From: an uncultured Muribaculaceae bacterium | GTDB taxonomy: Bacteria; Bacteroidota; Bacteroidia; Bacteroidales; Muribaculaceae | Reading direction: 5' to 3' | Assembly (NCBI GenBank): GCA_904501735.1 | Contig: CAJGBY010000001.1 | Coordinates: 1-64,000 of the forward strand | Length of the DNA stretch: 64,000 nucleotides | Shown: one piece after another, positions 32,586 to 41,877 of the stretch | How the letters are laid out: each line of letters starts with the position of its first letter | Position numbering within the stretch: the first letter of the stretch is position 1 | Notes under the pieces: generated by a model | Database searches by the model: none | What the model was told of the DNA's origin: nothing | Seen by the model: only the letters and a program-made list of their open reading frames with translations | Made by a program: the position numbers and the translations under genes

Positions 32586-34535
32586 TTAAGATTTCTTAGC
32601 CTTCATACAGCTCCAAGTGAACCAAGCAAGCAATAGGATATAAACTATTACGCCTGTAGCTTGAAGTTGAGTTTCGCTGAATGTACATGTGTATTCGAAG
32701 CCGAAGAAACGCATACCAGCACTTACTACACCAAGCAATGCACCACCAGCGATGAAACCTGATGCAAGAAGTGTACCGCGTTCTTGGCGAGCATTGTTCA
32801 CTGCTTCGTCCTTTGAGCGAGAGCTTACAAACCAGCTGATAAGACCACCCACAAGCAATGGAGCATTAAGCTGCATAGGGATGAACATACCAAGTGAGAA
32901 TGCAAGAGCAGGAACGCCAAGCCAGTTAAGAAGGATTGCAAGCACTGCACCTACGATGTAAAGCAACCATGGTGTTTCGCCACCCATCATCAATGGGTCG
33001 ATAACTGCTGCCATTGCGTTAGCTTGAGGAGCTACAAGGGCATTTTCGCCAGTGAAACCATACACATCGTTAAGGATAAGCATTACACCACCCACTGTAG
33101 CAGCCGATACGAATGTTCCTAAGAACTTCCATGATTGTTGCTTGCTTGGAGTTGTTCCCAACCAGTAACCAACCTTCATATCTGTAACCATACCACCTGC
33201 CATTGAAAGTGCTGTACATACTACACCACCGATTACCATTGATGCAACGATACCTGAAGAACCCTTCAAACCGATTGCTACAAAGATACCCGATGCGATG
33301 ATTAGTGTCATCAATGTCATACCTGATACTGGGTTGCTACCTACGATTGCGATAGCGTTAGCTGCAACGGTTGTGAACAAGAATGCGATAACAGCTACTA
33401 CAAGGAATGCAACGATTGTTTGTATCAAGTTGTGGATTACACCTACATAGAAGAATACAAATGTGATGACGAATGCTGCAAGTAGAGCGAATACTACAAC
33501 CTTCATTGTAAGGTCTTTTTGTGTGCGCACTACTGCCTTAGCAGCACCGCTACCACCCTTGATTTCGCGTGAAGCAAGACCAACGGCGCTCTTGATGATT
33601 CCCCATGACTTGATGATACCGATTACACCACTCATTGCGATACCACCGATACCGATGAAACGAGCCGAGCCTGAGAAGATTTCTTCAGCAGGTACATTTG
33701 CCATTTCTGGGTTCATGCCAAGTAGAGGAATGATAATCCACCAAATGAATGCTGAACCAGCAAAGATGATAAAGCTATATTTCAAACCTACGATGAAACC
33801 AAGACCCATCACTGCAGCACCTGTGTTGATGCTGAACACTGCCTTAGTCTTATCGGCAATAGCATTTAGCGCTGGAATAGCACGAGTTGATAGTACTTCA
33901 CTCCACCATCCGAATGTTGATAGTAGGAAATCGTAGATACCACCGATAAGACCTGCCATGATAAGTGGCATAGCTTGGTTACCGCCCTTTTCGCCCGAAA
34001 TAAGCACTTGTGTTGTTGCTGTTGCTTCAGGGAATGGGAATTTACCATGCATGTCGGCACAGAAGTATTTACGGAATGGAATGAAGAATAGAATACCGAG
34101 CACACCACCAAGCATTGAGCTTAGGAAAATTTCAAGGAAACTTACGGCGATTTCAGGATATTTTGCCTTCAAGATGTATAGCGCAGGCAATGTGAAGATT
34201 GCACCAGCTACTACAATACCACTACAAGAACCGATTGACTGAATGATAACATTTTCGCCAAGGGCATTCTTGCGCTTTGCTGCACTTGAACAACCTACTG
34301 CGATAATTGCGATAGGAATAGCAGCTTCAAATACTTGACCTACTTTAAGTCCCAAATATGCAGCTGCAGCACTGAAGATTACAGCCATAATCAACCCCAT
34401 TGATACTGAGTATGGAGTGATTTCTGGGTAGGTCTTATCAGGGTGAAGCACTGGAGTGTACTTTTCGCCCTCTTTTAGTTCACGGAACGCATTGTCAGGC
34501 AATCCGATTCCGTCCTTTTCTTTATTATCTTGCAT
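32586..34535 (-). CDS. OPT-family oligopeptide transporter
   Basis: Large inner-membrane transporter of the OPT superfamily, 649 residues with about 14-16 hydrophobic segments. The N-terminus EITPYSVSMGLIMAVIFSAAAAYLGLKVGQVFEAAIPIAIIAVG and the FPEATATTQVL motif are characteristic, as is PSKQQSWKFLGTFVSAATVGGVMLI. Prokaryotic members are thought to import oligopeptides; metal chelates are possible. It is last in a glyS-FKBP-OPT unit, 27 bases after the FKBP gene. Confidence 0.92.
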   Translation of the reverse strand: MQDNKEKDGIGLPDNAFRELKEGEKYTPVLHPDKTYPEITPYSVSMGLIMAVIFSAAAAYLGLKVGQVFEAAIPIAIIAVGCSSAAKRKNALGENVIIQSIGSCSGIVVAGAIFTLPALYILKAKYPEIAVSFLEIFLSSMLGGVLGILFFIPFRKYFCADMHGKFPFPEATATTQVLISGEKGGNQAMPLIMAGLIGGIYDFLLSTFGWWSEVLSTRAIPALNAIADKTKAVFSINTGAAVMGLGFIVGLKYSFIIFAGSAFIWWIIIPLLGMNPEMANVPAEEIFSGSARFIGIGGIAMSGVIGIIKSWGIIKSAVGLASREIKGGSGAAKAVVRTQKDLTMKVVVFALLAAFVITFVFFYVGVIHNLIQTIVAFLVVAVIAFLFTTVAANAIAIVGSNPVSGMTLMTLIIASGIFVAIGLKGSSGIVASMVIGGVVCTALSMAGGMVTDMKVGYWLGTTPSKQQSWKFLGTFVSAATVGGVMLILNDVYGFTGENALVAPQANAMAAVIDPLMMGGETPWLLYIVGAVLAILLNWLGVPALAFSLGMFIPMQLNAPLLVGGLISWFVSSRSKDEAVNNARQERGTLLASGFIAGGALLGVVSAGMRFFGFEYTCTFSETQLQATGVIVYILLLAWFTWSCMKAKKS

Positions 34536-34562
34536 TTCTGTTATAGAATTAGTTGTTTATTC

Positions 34563-35120
34563 TTATGGTTGAACTTCATAACCTGGAATATCGACCAACT
34601 TCATTATGAATCGTAGTGCTGAATAAGGCTTAATCTTTCTGTCGCCTGTATTACCATAAGCATATTCATAAGGAATTAGCACTTCGCAAGAGTCGCCTAC
34701 ATGCATGAATGATAGTGCTACTGTCCAACCTGGGATTACACCAGCAAGAGATAGGCGTAGAATGCTGTCGGCAGGTGATGTGTTGAGGTAAGACGAGTCG
34801 AATGGAGTTCCGTCATAAAGATATCCAATGTACTTGGCGTCAACTGTTGATGTGTATAGTGGCGACAAGTTGTCACGAGTGAGTGTAGTGTCGTTGAAGT
34901 AGTGCATATACACATGAGCATTAGGATACCAAGATGGCGACACCTTCTTGTAGTAAGGTGTACCGTCAGGATTTGTCTTTAGTGACATTTCTTCGAGCCA
35001 TGCCAAGTTGGCGTTACGCCAGTCAGCATAGTCGTTCCAGTTACTTTCAACTTCTAAGCACGAAATAAATGTCGCGCTTAGAAGAGTGATAGCAAAAATA
35101 ATGAAAGGAAATTTTTTCAT
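34563..35120 (-). CDS. FKBP-type peptidyl-prolyl isomerase lipoprotein
   Basis: A 185-residue periplasm-facing folding enzyme: signal peptide with lipobox (TFISC at residues 17-21), a Trp-rich linker (ESNWNDYADWRNANLAWLEEM) typical of Bacteroidetes members, then an FKBP domain with GTPFDSS, GVIPGWTVALSFMHVGDSCEVLIPYEYAYG and ALRFIMKLVDI. It lies 9 bases after glyS on the same strand. Confidence 0.92.
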   Translation of the reverse strand: MKKFPFIIFAITLLSATFISCLEVESNWNDYADWRNANLAWLEEMSLKTNPDGTPYYKKVSPSWYPNAHVYMHYFNDTTLTRDNLSPLYTSTVDAKYIGYLYDGTPFDSSYLNTSPADSILRLSLAGVIPGWTVALSFMHVGDSCEVLIPYEYAYGNTGDRKIKPYSALRFIMKLVDIPGYEVQP

Positions 35121-35129
35121 TTTATTGTA

Positions 35130-36674
35130 TTAAGCTAATGTTTTTAAAAGTTCCTTCAAGCTCACTTCCTTGCCAATGATAGCTGGTAGTTCGCTGATAG
35201 CAACGCGTTCTTGTGCCATTGAATCGCGGTGACGGATTGTTACTGTGTTGTCTTCAAGCGATTGGTGGTCAACTGTGATACAGAATGGAGTACCAATAGC
35301 GTCTTGACGACGGTAACGCTTTCCGATTGAGTCCTTTTCGTCATATTGGCAAGCGTAGTCAAACTTAAGTGTGTTGATGATTTCGCGTGCCTTTTCTGGA
35401 AGACCGTCCTTGCGTACAAGAGGCATAACTGCTACCTTCACTGGAGCAAGTTGCTTTGGCAAGTGAAGAACTACGCGAGTTTCGCCGTTTTCAAGTTGTT
35501 CTTCTTCGTATGATGAGCAAAGTACGCTCAAGAACATACGGTCAACACCGATAGATGTTTCGATTACATATGGAGTGTATGACTTGTTAAGCTCTGGATC
35601 GAAGTATTGAACCTTCTTGCCGCTGAACTTTTCGTGTTGGCTCAAGTCGAAATCGGTACGAGAGTGGATACCTTCCACTTCCTTGAAACCGAATGGCATT
35701 TCGAATTCGATGTCAGTTGCTGCATTTGCGTAGTGAGCAAGCTTGTCGTGGTCGTGGTAACGATATTTTTGGTCACCCATACCAAGAGCCTTGTGCCACT
35801 TCAAGCGAGTTTCTTTCCACTTAGCGAACCAGTCAAGTTCTTCGCCTGGGCGTACAAAGAATTGCATTTCCATTTGTTCGAATTCGCGCATACGGAAAAT
35901 GAATTGGCGAGCAACGATTTCGTTACGGAATGCCTTACCGATTTGTGCGATACCGAATGGGATACGCATACGACCAGTCTTTTGTACATTAAGGAAGTTT
36001 ACGAAAATACCTTGAGCTGTTTCAGGACGAAGATATACGCCCATAGCTCCTTCGCTTGTACTACCCATTTCTGTCTTGAACATTAGGTTGAATTGACGAA
36101 CATCTGTCCAGTTCTTTGTGCCAGAAATAGGGTCAACGATTTCGTAGTCAAGAATGATTTGCTTCAATTCTGCAAGGTCGTTATCGTTCATTGCCTTTGC
36201 GAAGCGTTCGTGTAGCTCATCGCGCTTTTGCTTGATTTCAAGCACGCGTGGGTTAGTTGTCTTGTAAAGTTCTGCATCGAAGCTGTCGCCGAAACGCTTT
36301 GCAGCCTTTGCTACTTCCTTTTCAATCTTATCGTCAAATTTTGCCATCTCGTCTTCGATAAGTACATCGGCGCGATAGCGTTTCTTAGAATCGCGGTTGT
36401 CGATTAGTGGGTCATTGAATGCGTCTACGTGACCCGATGCCTTCCAGATTGTAGGGTGCATAAAGATTGCTGAGTCGATGCCGACAATGTTTTCGTTAAG
36501 CAATGTCATTGCTTCCCACCAATAACGCTTGATGTTATTCTTCATTTCTACACCAAGTTGACCATAGTCATAAACTGCTCCCAAACCGTCATATAGTTCG
36601 CTTGATGGGAATACAAATCCATATTCCTTAGCGTGAGAAACGATTTTCTTGAAAGTATCTTCTTGTTTTGCCAT
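35130..36674 (-). CDS. glyS: Glycine-tRNA ligase (dimeric, class II)
   Basis: Single-chain alpha-2 glycyl-tRNA synthetase, 514 residues. It starts KKIVSHAKEYGFVFPSSELYDGLGAVYDYGQLG. The core shows RPETAQGIFVNF, the motif-2 loop FRNEIVARQFIFRMREFEQMEMQFF, and motif 3 with IETSIGVDRMFL. The C-terminal anticodon-binding domain starts near LPKQLAPVKVAVMPLV. It is first in the glyS-FKBP-OPT unit. A hairpin in its leader is noted separately. Confidence 0.96.
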   Translation of the reverse strand: MAKQEDTFKKIVSHAKEYGFVFPSSELYDGLGAVYDYGQLGVEMKNNIKRYWWEAMTLLNENIVGIDSAIFMHPTIWKASGHVDAFNDPLIDNRDSKKRYRADVLIEDEMAKFDDKIEKEVAKAAKRFGDSFDAELYKTTNPRVLEIKQKRDELHERFAKAMNDNDLAELKQIILDYEIVDPISGTKNWTDVRQFNLMFKTEMGSTSEGAMGVYLRPETAQGIFVNFLNVQKTGRMRIPFGIAQIGKAFRNEIVARQFIFRMREFEQMEMQFFVRPGEELDWFAKWKETRLKWHKALGMGDQKYRYHDHDKLAHYANAATDIEFEMPFGFKEVEGIHSRTDFDLSQHEKFSGKKVQYFDPELNKSYTPYVIETSIGVDRMFLSVLCSSYEEEQLENGETRVVLHLPKQLAPVKVAVMPLVRKDGLPEKAREIINTLKFDYACQYDEKDSIGKRYRRQDAIGTPFCITVDHQSLEDNTVTIRHRDSMAQERVAISELPAIIGKEVSLKELLKTLA

Positions 36675-36723
36675 TTTGAATATAATTTTTGTTTGTTTTC
36701 TCGTTTTGTTACATAAAAATTAG

Positions 36724-36745
36724 GGCAAAATCTATCCATTTTGCC
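36724..36745 (-). other. Hairpin in the glyS leader
   Basis: GGCAAAA (36724-36730) pairs with TTTTGCC (36739-36745). On the minus strand it lies 50 bases before the glyS start and is followed by TAATTTTTATG, a weak terminator-like arrangement that could act as an attenuator. Confidence 0.4.
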
Positions 36746-36796
36746 TAAAAAAATATTTTATGATGCAAAGTAAACGATTTTTTTCGATTTATTTTG

Positions 36797-36804
36797 TATT
36801 TTTG
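36797..36804 (+). promoter_or_regulatory. -7 element of the parC-like gene
   Basis: TATTTTTG matches TAnnTTTG. No clear TTTG lies 19-21 bases upstream. The leader would be about 120 bases and contains a weak hairpin (36850-36858 with 36869-36877) without a U-run. Confidence 0.45.
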
Positions 36805-36930
36805 CTATGTCTTTAAGCATTTATAAAGATTAAATAACAATAATAAGGTGCAAAAGGGGCAAAATTGGCTCTTTTGCGACCTATTTGTGATTAAATAAAG
36901 AGAAAATTAACTATTACTGATATTTTATTG

Positions 36931-39600
36931 ATGAAAGAGGAAAACGAAGATTGGAACGAAGCCGAAATGAATGAGTCGTCAGCTGAGGCGCATTCAAGCT
37001 ATCATGTGCCTGTGGGCGATAAGAAAATGCAACTCGGTGGTATGTTCCAGAATTGGTTCATCGATTATGCGTCTTATGTAATTCTTGAACGAGCAGTACC
37101 ACATATTGAAGATGGATTGAAACCTGTACAGCGTCGAATACTTCATTCGATGAAGGAGCTTGATGATGGTCGCTTCAATAAGGTTGCCAACATTGTGGGT
37201 AACACGATGCAGTACCACCCTCATGGTGATGCTTCAATTGGTGATGCGCTTGTGCAACTCGGTCAGAAGAATCTGCTTGTAGAAACTCAAGGTAACTGGG
37301 GTAATATTCTTACTGGCGATAGTGCAGCGGCTCCTCGTTACATCGAAGCTCGCTTGTCGGAGTTTTCGCTCGATGTGGTGTATAACCCTAAGATTACCGA
37401 TTGGACGGTGTCTTACGATGGTCGTAAACCTGAACCAATCACGCTGCCTATTAAGTTTCCTCTATTATTGTCGCAAGGTGCCGAAGGTATTGCTGTAGGT
37501 CTTGCGTGCAAGATTTTGCCTCACAACTTCAATGAAATAATCGATGCTTCGATAGCTTACCTTCGTGGTGAGGACTTTGTATTGTATCCTGATTTCCCAA
37601 CTGGTGGGTATGTCGATGTGAGCCGTTATAACGATGGCGAACGAGGTGGTGCAGTGCGTGTGCGTACAAAGATTGAGAAGCGCGACAACAAAACTCTTAT
37701 CGTTTCCGACCTTCCATTTGGTAAGACTACAAGTACTCTTATCGAATCAATATTGAAAGCTCAAGAAAAGGGCAAGATCAAGGTTAAGAGTGTAGAAGAT
37801 AATACATCGGAAAATGCTGAAATTATCGTGCATTTGCAACCAGGTACATCAAGCGACAAGGCTATTGATGCTTTGTATGCGTTCTCTGATTGTGAAGTGA
37901 GCATTTCGCCTAACTGCTGTGTTATCAAGGATAAGAAACCTCATTTCCTTGGCGTGAGTGATGTGCTTCGATATAGTGTGGATCGCACTAAGGATTTGCT
38001 TCGCCAAGAATGGGAAATTCAACGCAACGAACTCCTTGAATCTCTGTTTTTTGCATCGCTTGAACGCATCTTCATCGAAGAACGCATCTATAAGGATAAG
38101 GGCTTCGAACAAAGTGCCGACATGGATGCTGTAGTGGCACACATTGATTCTCGTTTGAAACCTTACAAGAAGAATTTCGTGCGTGAGGTGAAACGCGAAG
38201 ATATATTGCGTTTGCTCGAAATCAAGATGGAACGCATCTTGAAATTCAATAGCGATAAGGCCGACAATCGCATTGCTACTCTTAACGAACGCATTGCTGC
38301 TATCGACGACAAATTGGCTCATTTGGTGGAAAACACTATCAAGTGGTTCGAAATGCTTAAGGAAAAATATGGCGCGATGTATCCTCGTCGCACTATTATT
38401 CGCAATTTCGATACTATCGTTGCATCAAAGGTGGCCGAAGCTAACGAAAAACTATACATCAATCGTGAAGATGGCTTCATCGGTACATCGTTGAAGAAGG
38501 ATGAGTTTGTAACTAATTGCTCCGACATGGACGACATTATCATCTTCTATAAGAATGGTACTTATAAGGTGGTGCATGTTGCCGAAAAATTGTATGTGGG
38601 CAAGAATATTCTATATTTGAATATCTTTAAGCGCAACGACTTGCGTACTATCTATAATGTTGTGTATCAAGATGGTAAGGGTGGGGTGGTTTATATGAAA
38701 CGCTTTGCTGTTACTGGTGTTACACGCGACAAGGAGTATGACTTCACACAAGGCACTCCTGGCTCAAAGGTGTGGTGGTTCTCTGCCAACCAAAATGGTG
38801 AGGCCGAAGTGCTTAAGGTGACATTGAAGCCAAAATTCCGTTTGAAGGTCTTGCAATTTGAGGTTGATTTTGCTGATCTTGCAATCAAGGGCAAGCAATC
38901 GCGTGGTAATATAGTTACTAAGAATGAGGTGCATCGCATCACTCTCAAGGAACGCGGTGTGTCAACTCTTGGTGGCCGCGAGGTGTGGTTCGATCCTGAT
39001 GTATTACGTTTGAACTATGACGGTCGAGGTGATTCGTTGGGCGAATTTAATACTAACGACCTTGTGCTTGTTGTATATAAGAATGGTGATTTCTGTACAA
39101 CTTCGTTCGATGTTGAAAATCACTACGATGACGGCATATTGCGTATCGAAAAATTCTCAGAAAATACTGTTTGGACTGCAGTGCTATATGATGCCGACCA
39201 AGGCTATTGGTACATGAAGCGATTTAAGTTTGAACCATCGTCAAAGATGCAAAGTTTCATTGGCGGCAACAAAGATTCTCGTCTGCTCATCTTAAGTAGC
39301 GAACGCTATCCTCGAGTTGAGGTGAAATTTGGCGGTGGTGATTCGTTCCGTGAATCGCTTGTGCTTGATGCTGAAGAATTTATCGGCGAAAAGAGCTTTA
39401 AGGCCAAAGGAAAGCGCTTGTCAAACTTTGAAGTGGAATCGATTGTTGAATTAGAACCTCGTGAGGTTGAGGAGGAAGAAGAAGTGGCTATGCCAGTTGT
39501 CGACGGACAAGACGAAACTCCCGACGATGAACCTGTTAAGAGTCAACGCGACATTTTTGACGACCTAACAGGCCAAAAACGCCTTTTCGACGAAGAATAA
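36931..39600 (+). CDS. parC: DNA topoisomerase IV subunit A-like (GyrA/ParC family)
   Basis: Type IIA topoisomerase subunit that breaks and rejoins DNA; 889 residues from ATG 36931 (a TTG precedes it in frame). The catalytic region is visible: YASYVILERAVPHIEDGLKPVQRRILHSM, GNTMQYHPHGD, and GDSAAAPRYIEARLSEFS with the active tyrosine. It is followed by the tower and coiled coil, and a C-terminal beta-pinwheel ending in an acidic tail (VEEEEEV). ParC rather than GyrA is inferred from the divergent C-terminal domain and lack of a clear GyrA box. The partner ParE gene is not in the window. Confidence 0.88.
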   Translation: MKEENEDWNEAEMNESSAEAHSSYHVPVGDKKMQLGGMFQNWFIDYASYVILERAVPHIEDGLKPVQRRILHSMKELDDGRFNKVANIVGNTMQYHPHGDASIGDALVQLGQKNLLVETQGNWGNILTGDSAAAPRYIEARLSEFSLDVVYNPKITDWTVSYDGRKPEPITLPIKFPLLLSQGAEGIAVGLACKILPHNFNEIIDASIAYLRGEDFVLYPDFPTGGYVDVSRYNDGERGGAVRVRTKIEKRDNKTLIVSDLPFGKTTSTLIESILKAQEKGKIKVKSVEDNTSENAEIIVHLQPGTSSDKAIDALYAFSDCEVSISPNCCVIKDKKPHFLGVSDVLRYSVDRTKDLLRQEWEIQRNELLESLFFASLERIFIEERIYKDKGFEQSADMDAVVAHIDSRLKPYKKNFVREVKREDILRLLEIKMERILKFNSDKADNRIATLNERIAAIDDKLAHLVENTIKWFEMLKEKYGAMYPRRTIIRNFDTIVASKVAEANEKLYINREDGFIGTSLKKDEFVTNCSDMDDIIIFYKNGTYKVVHVAEKLYVGKNILYLNIFKRNDLRTIYNVVYQDGKGGVVYMKRFAVTGVTRDKEYDFTQGTPGSKVWWFSANQNGEAEVLKVTLKPKFRLKVLQFEVDFADLAIKGKQSRGNIVTKNEVHRITLKERGVSTLGGREVWFDPDVLRLNYDGRGDSLGEFNTNDLVLVVYKNGDFCTTSFDVENHYDDGILRIEKFSENTVWTAVLYDADQGYWYMKRFKFEPSSKMQSFIGGNKDSRLLILSSERYPRVEVKFGGGDSFRESLVLDAEEFIGEKSFKAKGKRLSNFEVESIVELEPREVEEEEEVAMPVVDGQDETPDDEPVKSQRDIFDDLTGQKRLFDEE

Positions 39601-39631
39601 TTAAGTAGCACTTTTGACTAAAGAAACTTTT

Positions 39632-40492
39632 ATGAGAAAAATTGTATCAATAGTGTTAGCACTTGTATCTTCGCTTGCTATCCAAGCAAGTTCGCCTACC
39701 GAAACGGGCAAACTTGAGCCTATTCGTCCTGTGGCGAAGGCTTTCACTTTGGACTATGGTGGTGCCTCGGTGCTCGATACTTATCTATCATCAATAAAAT
39801 ATTCGGGTTATAATCTGCGCCTCGGTTATGAGCGCTTGCAAGCTATGCATTTCAATCCCGAAAAATGGGTGATGCAACTTGAAGCTGGTGTTGACTACGC
39901 TAATACATTAAATCCCGCTCAAGACCTCGTGTTTCACACAGCGATGTTCGATGCGAAATGGGGCATGATGCATCGTTGGCGTGTTGTCGATGGCTTGCAA
40001 CTCTTTGGTGGTGGTAGTACCCAATTGCGAGGAGGGGCTATTTATGCACCAGTCAATTCTAATAATGTGGTGTCGGTTAAAGCTCATTGGAGTGTTGACC
40101 TAACTGCGATGGCTGTGTATAATCGCAAATTCGGCGAACTTCCTATCACTTTCCGTTATCAAGCCACTTTGCCTGTGGCTGGGCTGATGTATTCGCTCGA
40201 CTATGGCGAAAGCTATTTCGAACTTTATGAAGGAAATCTCTCAGGGCTCGCGCATTTGTCGTGGGTGGGCAATCGTTTTGCGCTCAATCAACTCGTTGCT
40301 GCCGATTTGCACTTAGGTAATACGATTTTGCGTTTTGGCTATCGTGGCGTGTATGAAACCTCATGGGTGAATAATCTGAATACACAAATCTTCCGTCACT
40401 CGCTCGTGTTGGGATTGTGTGGTGAATGGGTTAATGTACCAACCAACTCTAAATTGAGCGACAAGGCGCGTGTGATTTCGTCTATCTATTAA
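39632..40492 (+). CDS. DUF3316-family secreted protein
   Basis: A 286-residue protein with a signal peptide (MRKIVSIVLALVSSLAIQAS). The rest alternates short beta-strands with aromatic ends (YNLRLGYERLQAM, VMQLEAGVDYANTL, ITFRYQATLPVAGLMYSLDYGESYFELYEG), consistent with an outer-membrane beta-barrel of the DUF3316 family found in Bacteroidetes. The function is unknown. The frame opens at TTG 39614, but ATG 39632 starts the signal peptide. It is 31 bases after parC. Confidence 0.75.
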   Translation: MRKIVSIVLALVSSLAIQASSPTETGKLEPIRPVAKAFTLDYGGASVLDTYLSSIKYSGYNLRLGYERLQAMHFNPEKWVMQLEAGVDYANTLNPAQDLVFHTAMFDAKWGMMHRWRVVDGLQLFGGGSTQLRGGAIYAPVNSNNVVSVKAHWSVDLTAMAVYNRKFGELPITFRYQATLPVAGLMYSLDYGESYFELYEGNLSGLAHLSWVGNRFALNQLVAADLHLGNTILRFGYRGVYETSWVNNLNTQIFRHSLVLGLCGEWVNVPTNSKLSDKARVISSIY

Positions 40493-40511
40493 GAAAGGAG
40501 CGAATAAGGTT

Positions 40512-41543
40512 ATGAAAAAATCTCTTTACATTATATATATATTAGTAATATCGTTGTTTGCGACCTCTTGCCACGAACAAGAAGAGTTTGCCAACGACCC
40601 ATACGGCAATTTCGATGCTCTATGGACAAATGTTGACCAACATTATTGCTTCTTTAAGTATAAAAATGTGGATTGGGAGGTGATTGGTCAACAATATAGA
40701 GCAAAATTGCGTCCAAAAATGTCGTCTACCGAATTGTTTGATGTATGTTCCGATATGCTCAAGGAATTGCGCGACGGACATACCAATCTGATGTCAGGTT
40801 GGGATGTTTCGCGTTATTGGATATGGGAGCAATATCCAAAGAATTATGACGAGCGAATTGTCAACGAATATTACCTGCATTTCGATTATCGCCAATCAGC
40901 AAGTATTAAATATGGTATATTGAGCAACAACTTTGGCTATATGTACTATGGCGACTTCATGGGAGCGATAGGCGAAGGCAATCTTGACAATGTTCTTGCT
41001 TATCTCGCAAGTAGCGAAGGCTTGATCATCGATGTGCGCGACAATGGTGGTGGTAATCTGTTGAATGTCGAAAAACTCGTTCGCCGTTTTATTACCGAGC
41101 GACTCCACGCAGGAGCCATTTCTCATAAAACAGGCCCTGGACACAACGATTTTTCTGAGCCTTTCGATTATTATTTCGAGCCTATCGATGACACTCGCAT
41201 CAAGTACCTTAAACCAGTGGTGGTGCTTGCCAACCGTTCATCGTTCAGTGCAACCAACAATTTTGTGTCGATAATGAAAACATTGCCTAATGTGCGCATT
41301 GTGGGCGACACAACAGGTGGAGGCAGTGGATTGCCATTCACATTCGACCTACCTAATGGCTGGGCTGTGCGTATGTCGGCAAGCGAAATTACCGATGCCA
41401 ACGGCAATGTAACCGAATTTGGCGTTGATCCATCGCCAGGTTGCAAGGTTGATATGACCGAAGCCGAAATGGCTATGGGCAAAGACGCAATTCTTGAGCG
41501 CGCTTTCGAAGTTCTCGAAGAAATGGCGTCAAATCGAAAATAA
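40512..41543 (+). CDS. S41-family peptidase lipoprotein
   Basis: A 343-residue periplasmic serine protease of the C-terminal-processing (S41) family. A signal peptide ends in a lipobox (FATSC). DGHTNL marks the N-terminal region, GLIIDVRDNGGGN the carboxylate-binding region, and NRSSFSATNNF carries the likely nucleophile serine; the expected general-base lysine is not obvious. GEGGG-like DTTGGGSGLP and FGVDPSPG follow. No PDZ domain is evident. A fair ribosome-binding sequence (AAAGGAG) lies 11 bases upstream. It closes the parC unit. Confidence 0.87.
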   Translation: MKKSLYIIYILVISLFATSCHEQEEFANDPYGNFDALWTNVDQHYCFFKYKNVDWEVIGQQYRAKLRPKMSSTELFDVCSDMLKELRDGHTNLMSGWDVSRYWIWEQYPKNYDERIVNEYYLHFDYRQSASIKYGILSNNFGYMYYGDFMGAIGEGNLDNVLAYLASSEGLIIDVRDNGGGNLLNVEKLVRRFITERLHAGAISHKTGPGHNDFSEPFDYYFEPIDDTRIKYLKPVVVLANRSSFSATNNFVSIMKTLPNVRIVGDTTGGGSGLPFTFDLPNGWAVRMSASEITDANGNVTEFGVDPSPGCKVDMTEAEMAMGKDAILERAFEVLEEMASNRK

Positions 41544-41559
41544 TGATACTGATAAATAT

Positions 41560-41596
41560 AATAAGAGCAATCCCATCGGGTTGCTCTTATTGTTTG
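41560..41596 (+). terminator. Terminator of the S41 peptidase gene
   Basis: AATAAGAGCAA (41560-41570) pairs with TTGCTCTTATT (41581-41591), with an inner C/G stretch, followed by TGTTTG. Confidence 0.8.
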
Positions 41597-41631
41597 TGTC
41601 ATAAAAGGGGAACGCCATAGCCGCCGTCACC

Positions 41632-41667
41632 ACTATAGTCACTATGATTTCTATAGTTACTATCCTC
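41632..41667. repeat. Second 9-bp ACTATNNNN tandem array
   Basis: Units ACTATAGTC, ACTATGATT, TCTATAGTT and ACTATCCTC follow with an exact 9-base period; a weaker fifth unit TCCATCCCC follows. ACTATAGTC and ACTATCCTC are identical to units of the array at 19990. It lies between the S41 peptidase terminator and the tRNA-Leu terminator. Confidence 0.8.
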
Positions 41668-41680
41668 TCCATCCCCCAGC

Positions 41681-41718
41681 AAAAAAATAAGCGAGATTCT
41701 TTTGAAAGAACCTCGCTT
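41681..41718 (-). terminator. Terminator of tRNA-Leu
   Basis: On the minus strand AAGCGAGG-TTCTTT pairs with AGAA-TCTCGCTT (41689-41718), followed by seven U residues (complement of 41681-41687). Confidence 0.88.
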
Positions 41719-41727
41719 TTCGATTTG

Positions 41728-41809
41728 TGCGCGTGAAGGGACTCGAACCCCCACGACTCTCGTCACTAGATCCTAAGTCTAGCGCGGCTACCAATTACGC
41801 CACACGCGC
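41728..41809 (-). tRNA. tRNA-Leu (anticodon TAG)
   Basis: On the minus strand an 82-base class II tRNA: acceptor GCGCGTG with CACGCGC, D arm TGGCGTAATTGGTAGCCG, anticodon arm CTAGA-CTTAGGA-TCTAG giving TAG, a long variable arm TGACGAGAGTCG, and T arm GGTTCGAGTCC. The discriminator is A; CCA is not encoded. It has its own promoter and terminator. Confidence 0.95.
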
Positions 41810-41820
41810 AAATCCGAATG

Positions 41821-41850
41821 CAAAGGTACAACTTATTTTTGAATTACAAA
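41821..41850 (-). promoter_or_regulatory. Promoter of tRNA-Leu
   Basis: On the minus strand TTTG (41850-41847), 18 bases, TACCTTTG (41828-41821): both Bacteroidetes boxes are perfect. The flank GAATGCAAAGGTA closely resembles the tRNA-Pro promoter. Confidence 0.78.
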
Positions 41851-41877
41851 ATAATTTCGCTGTTTTTTGTAGAAAAA

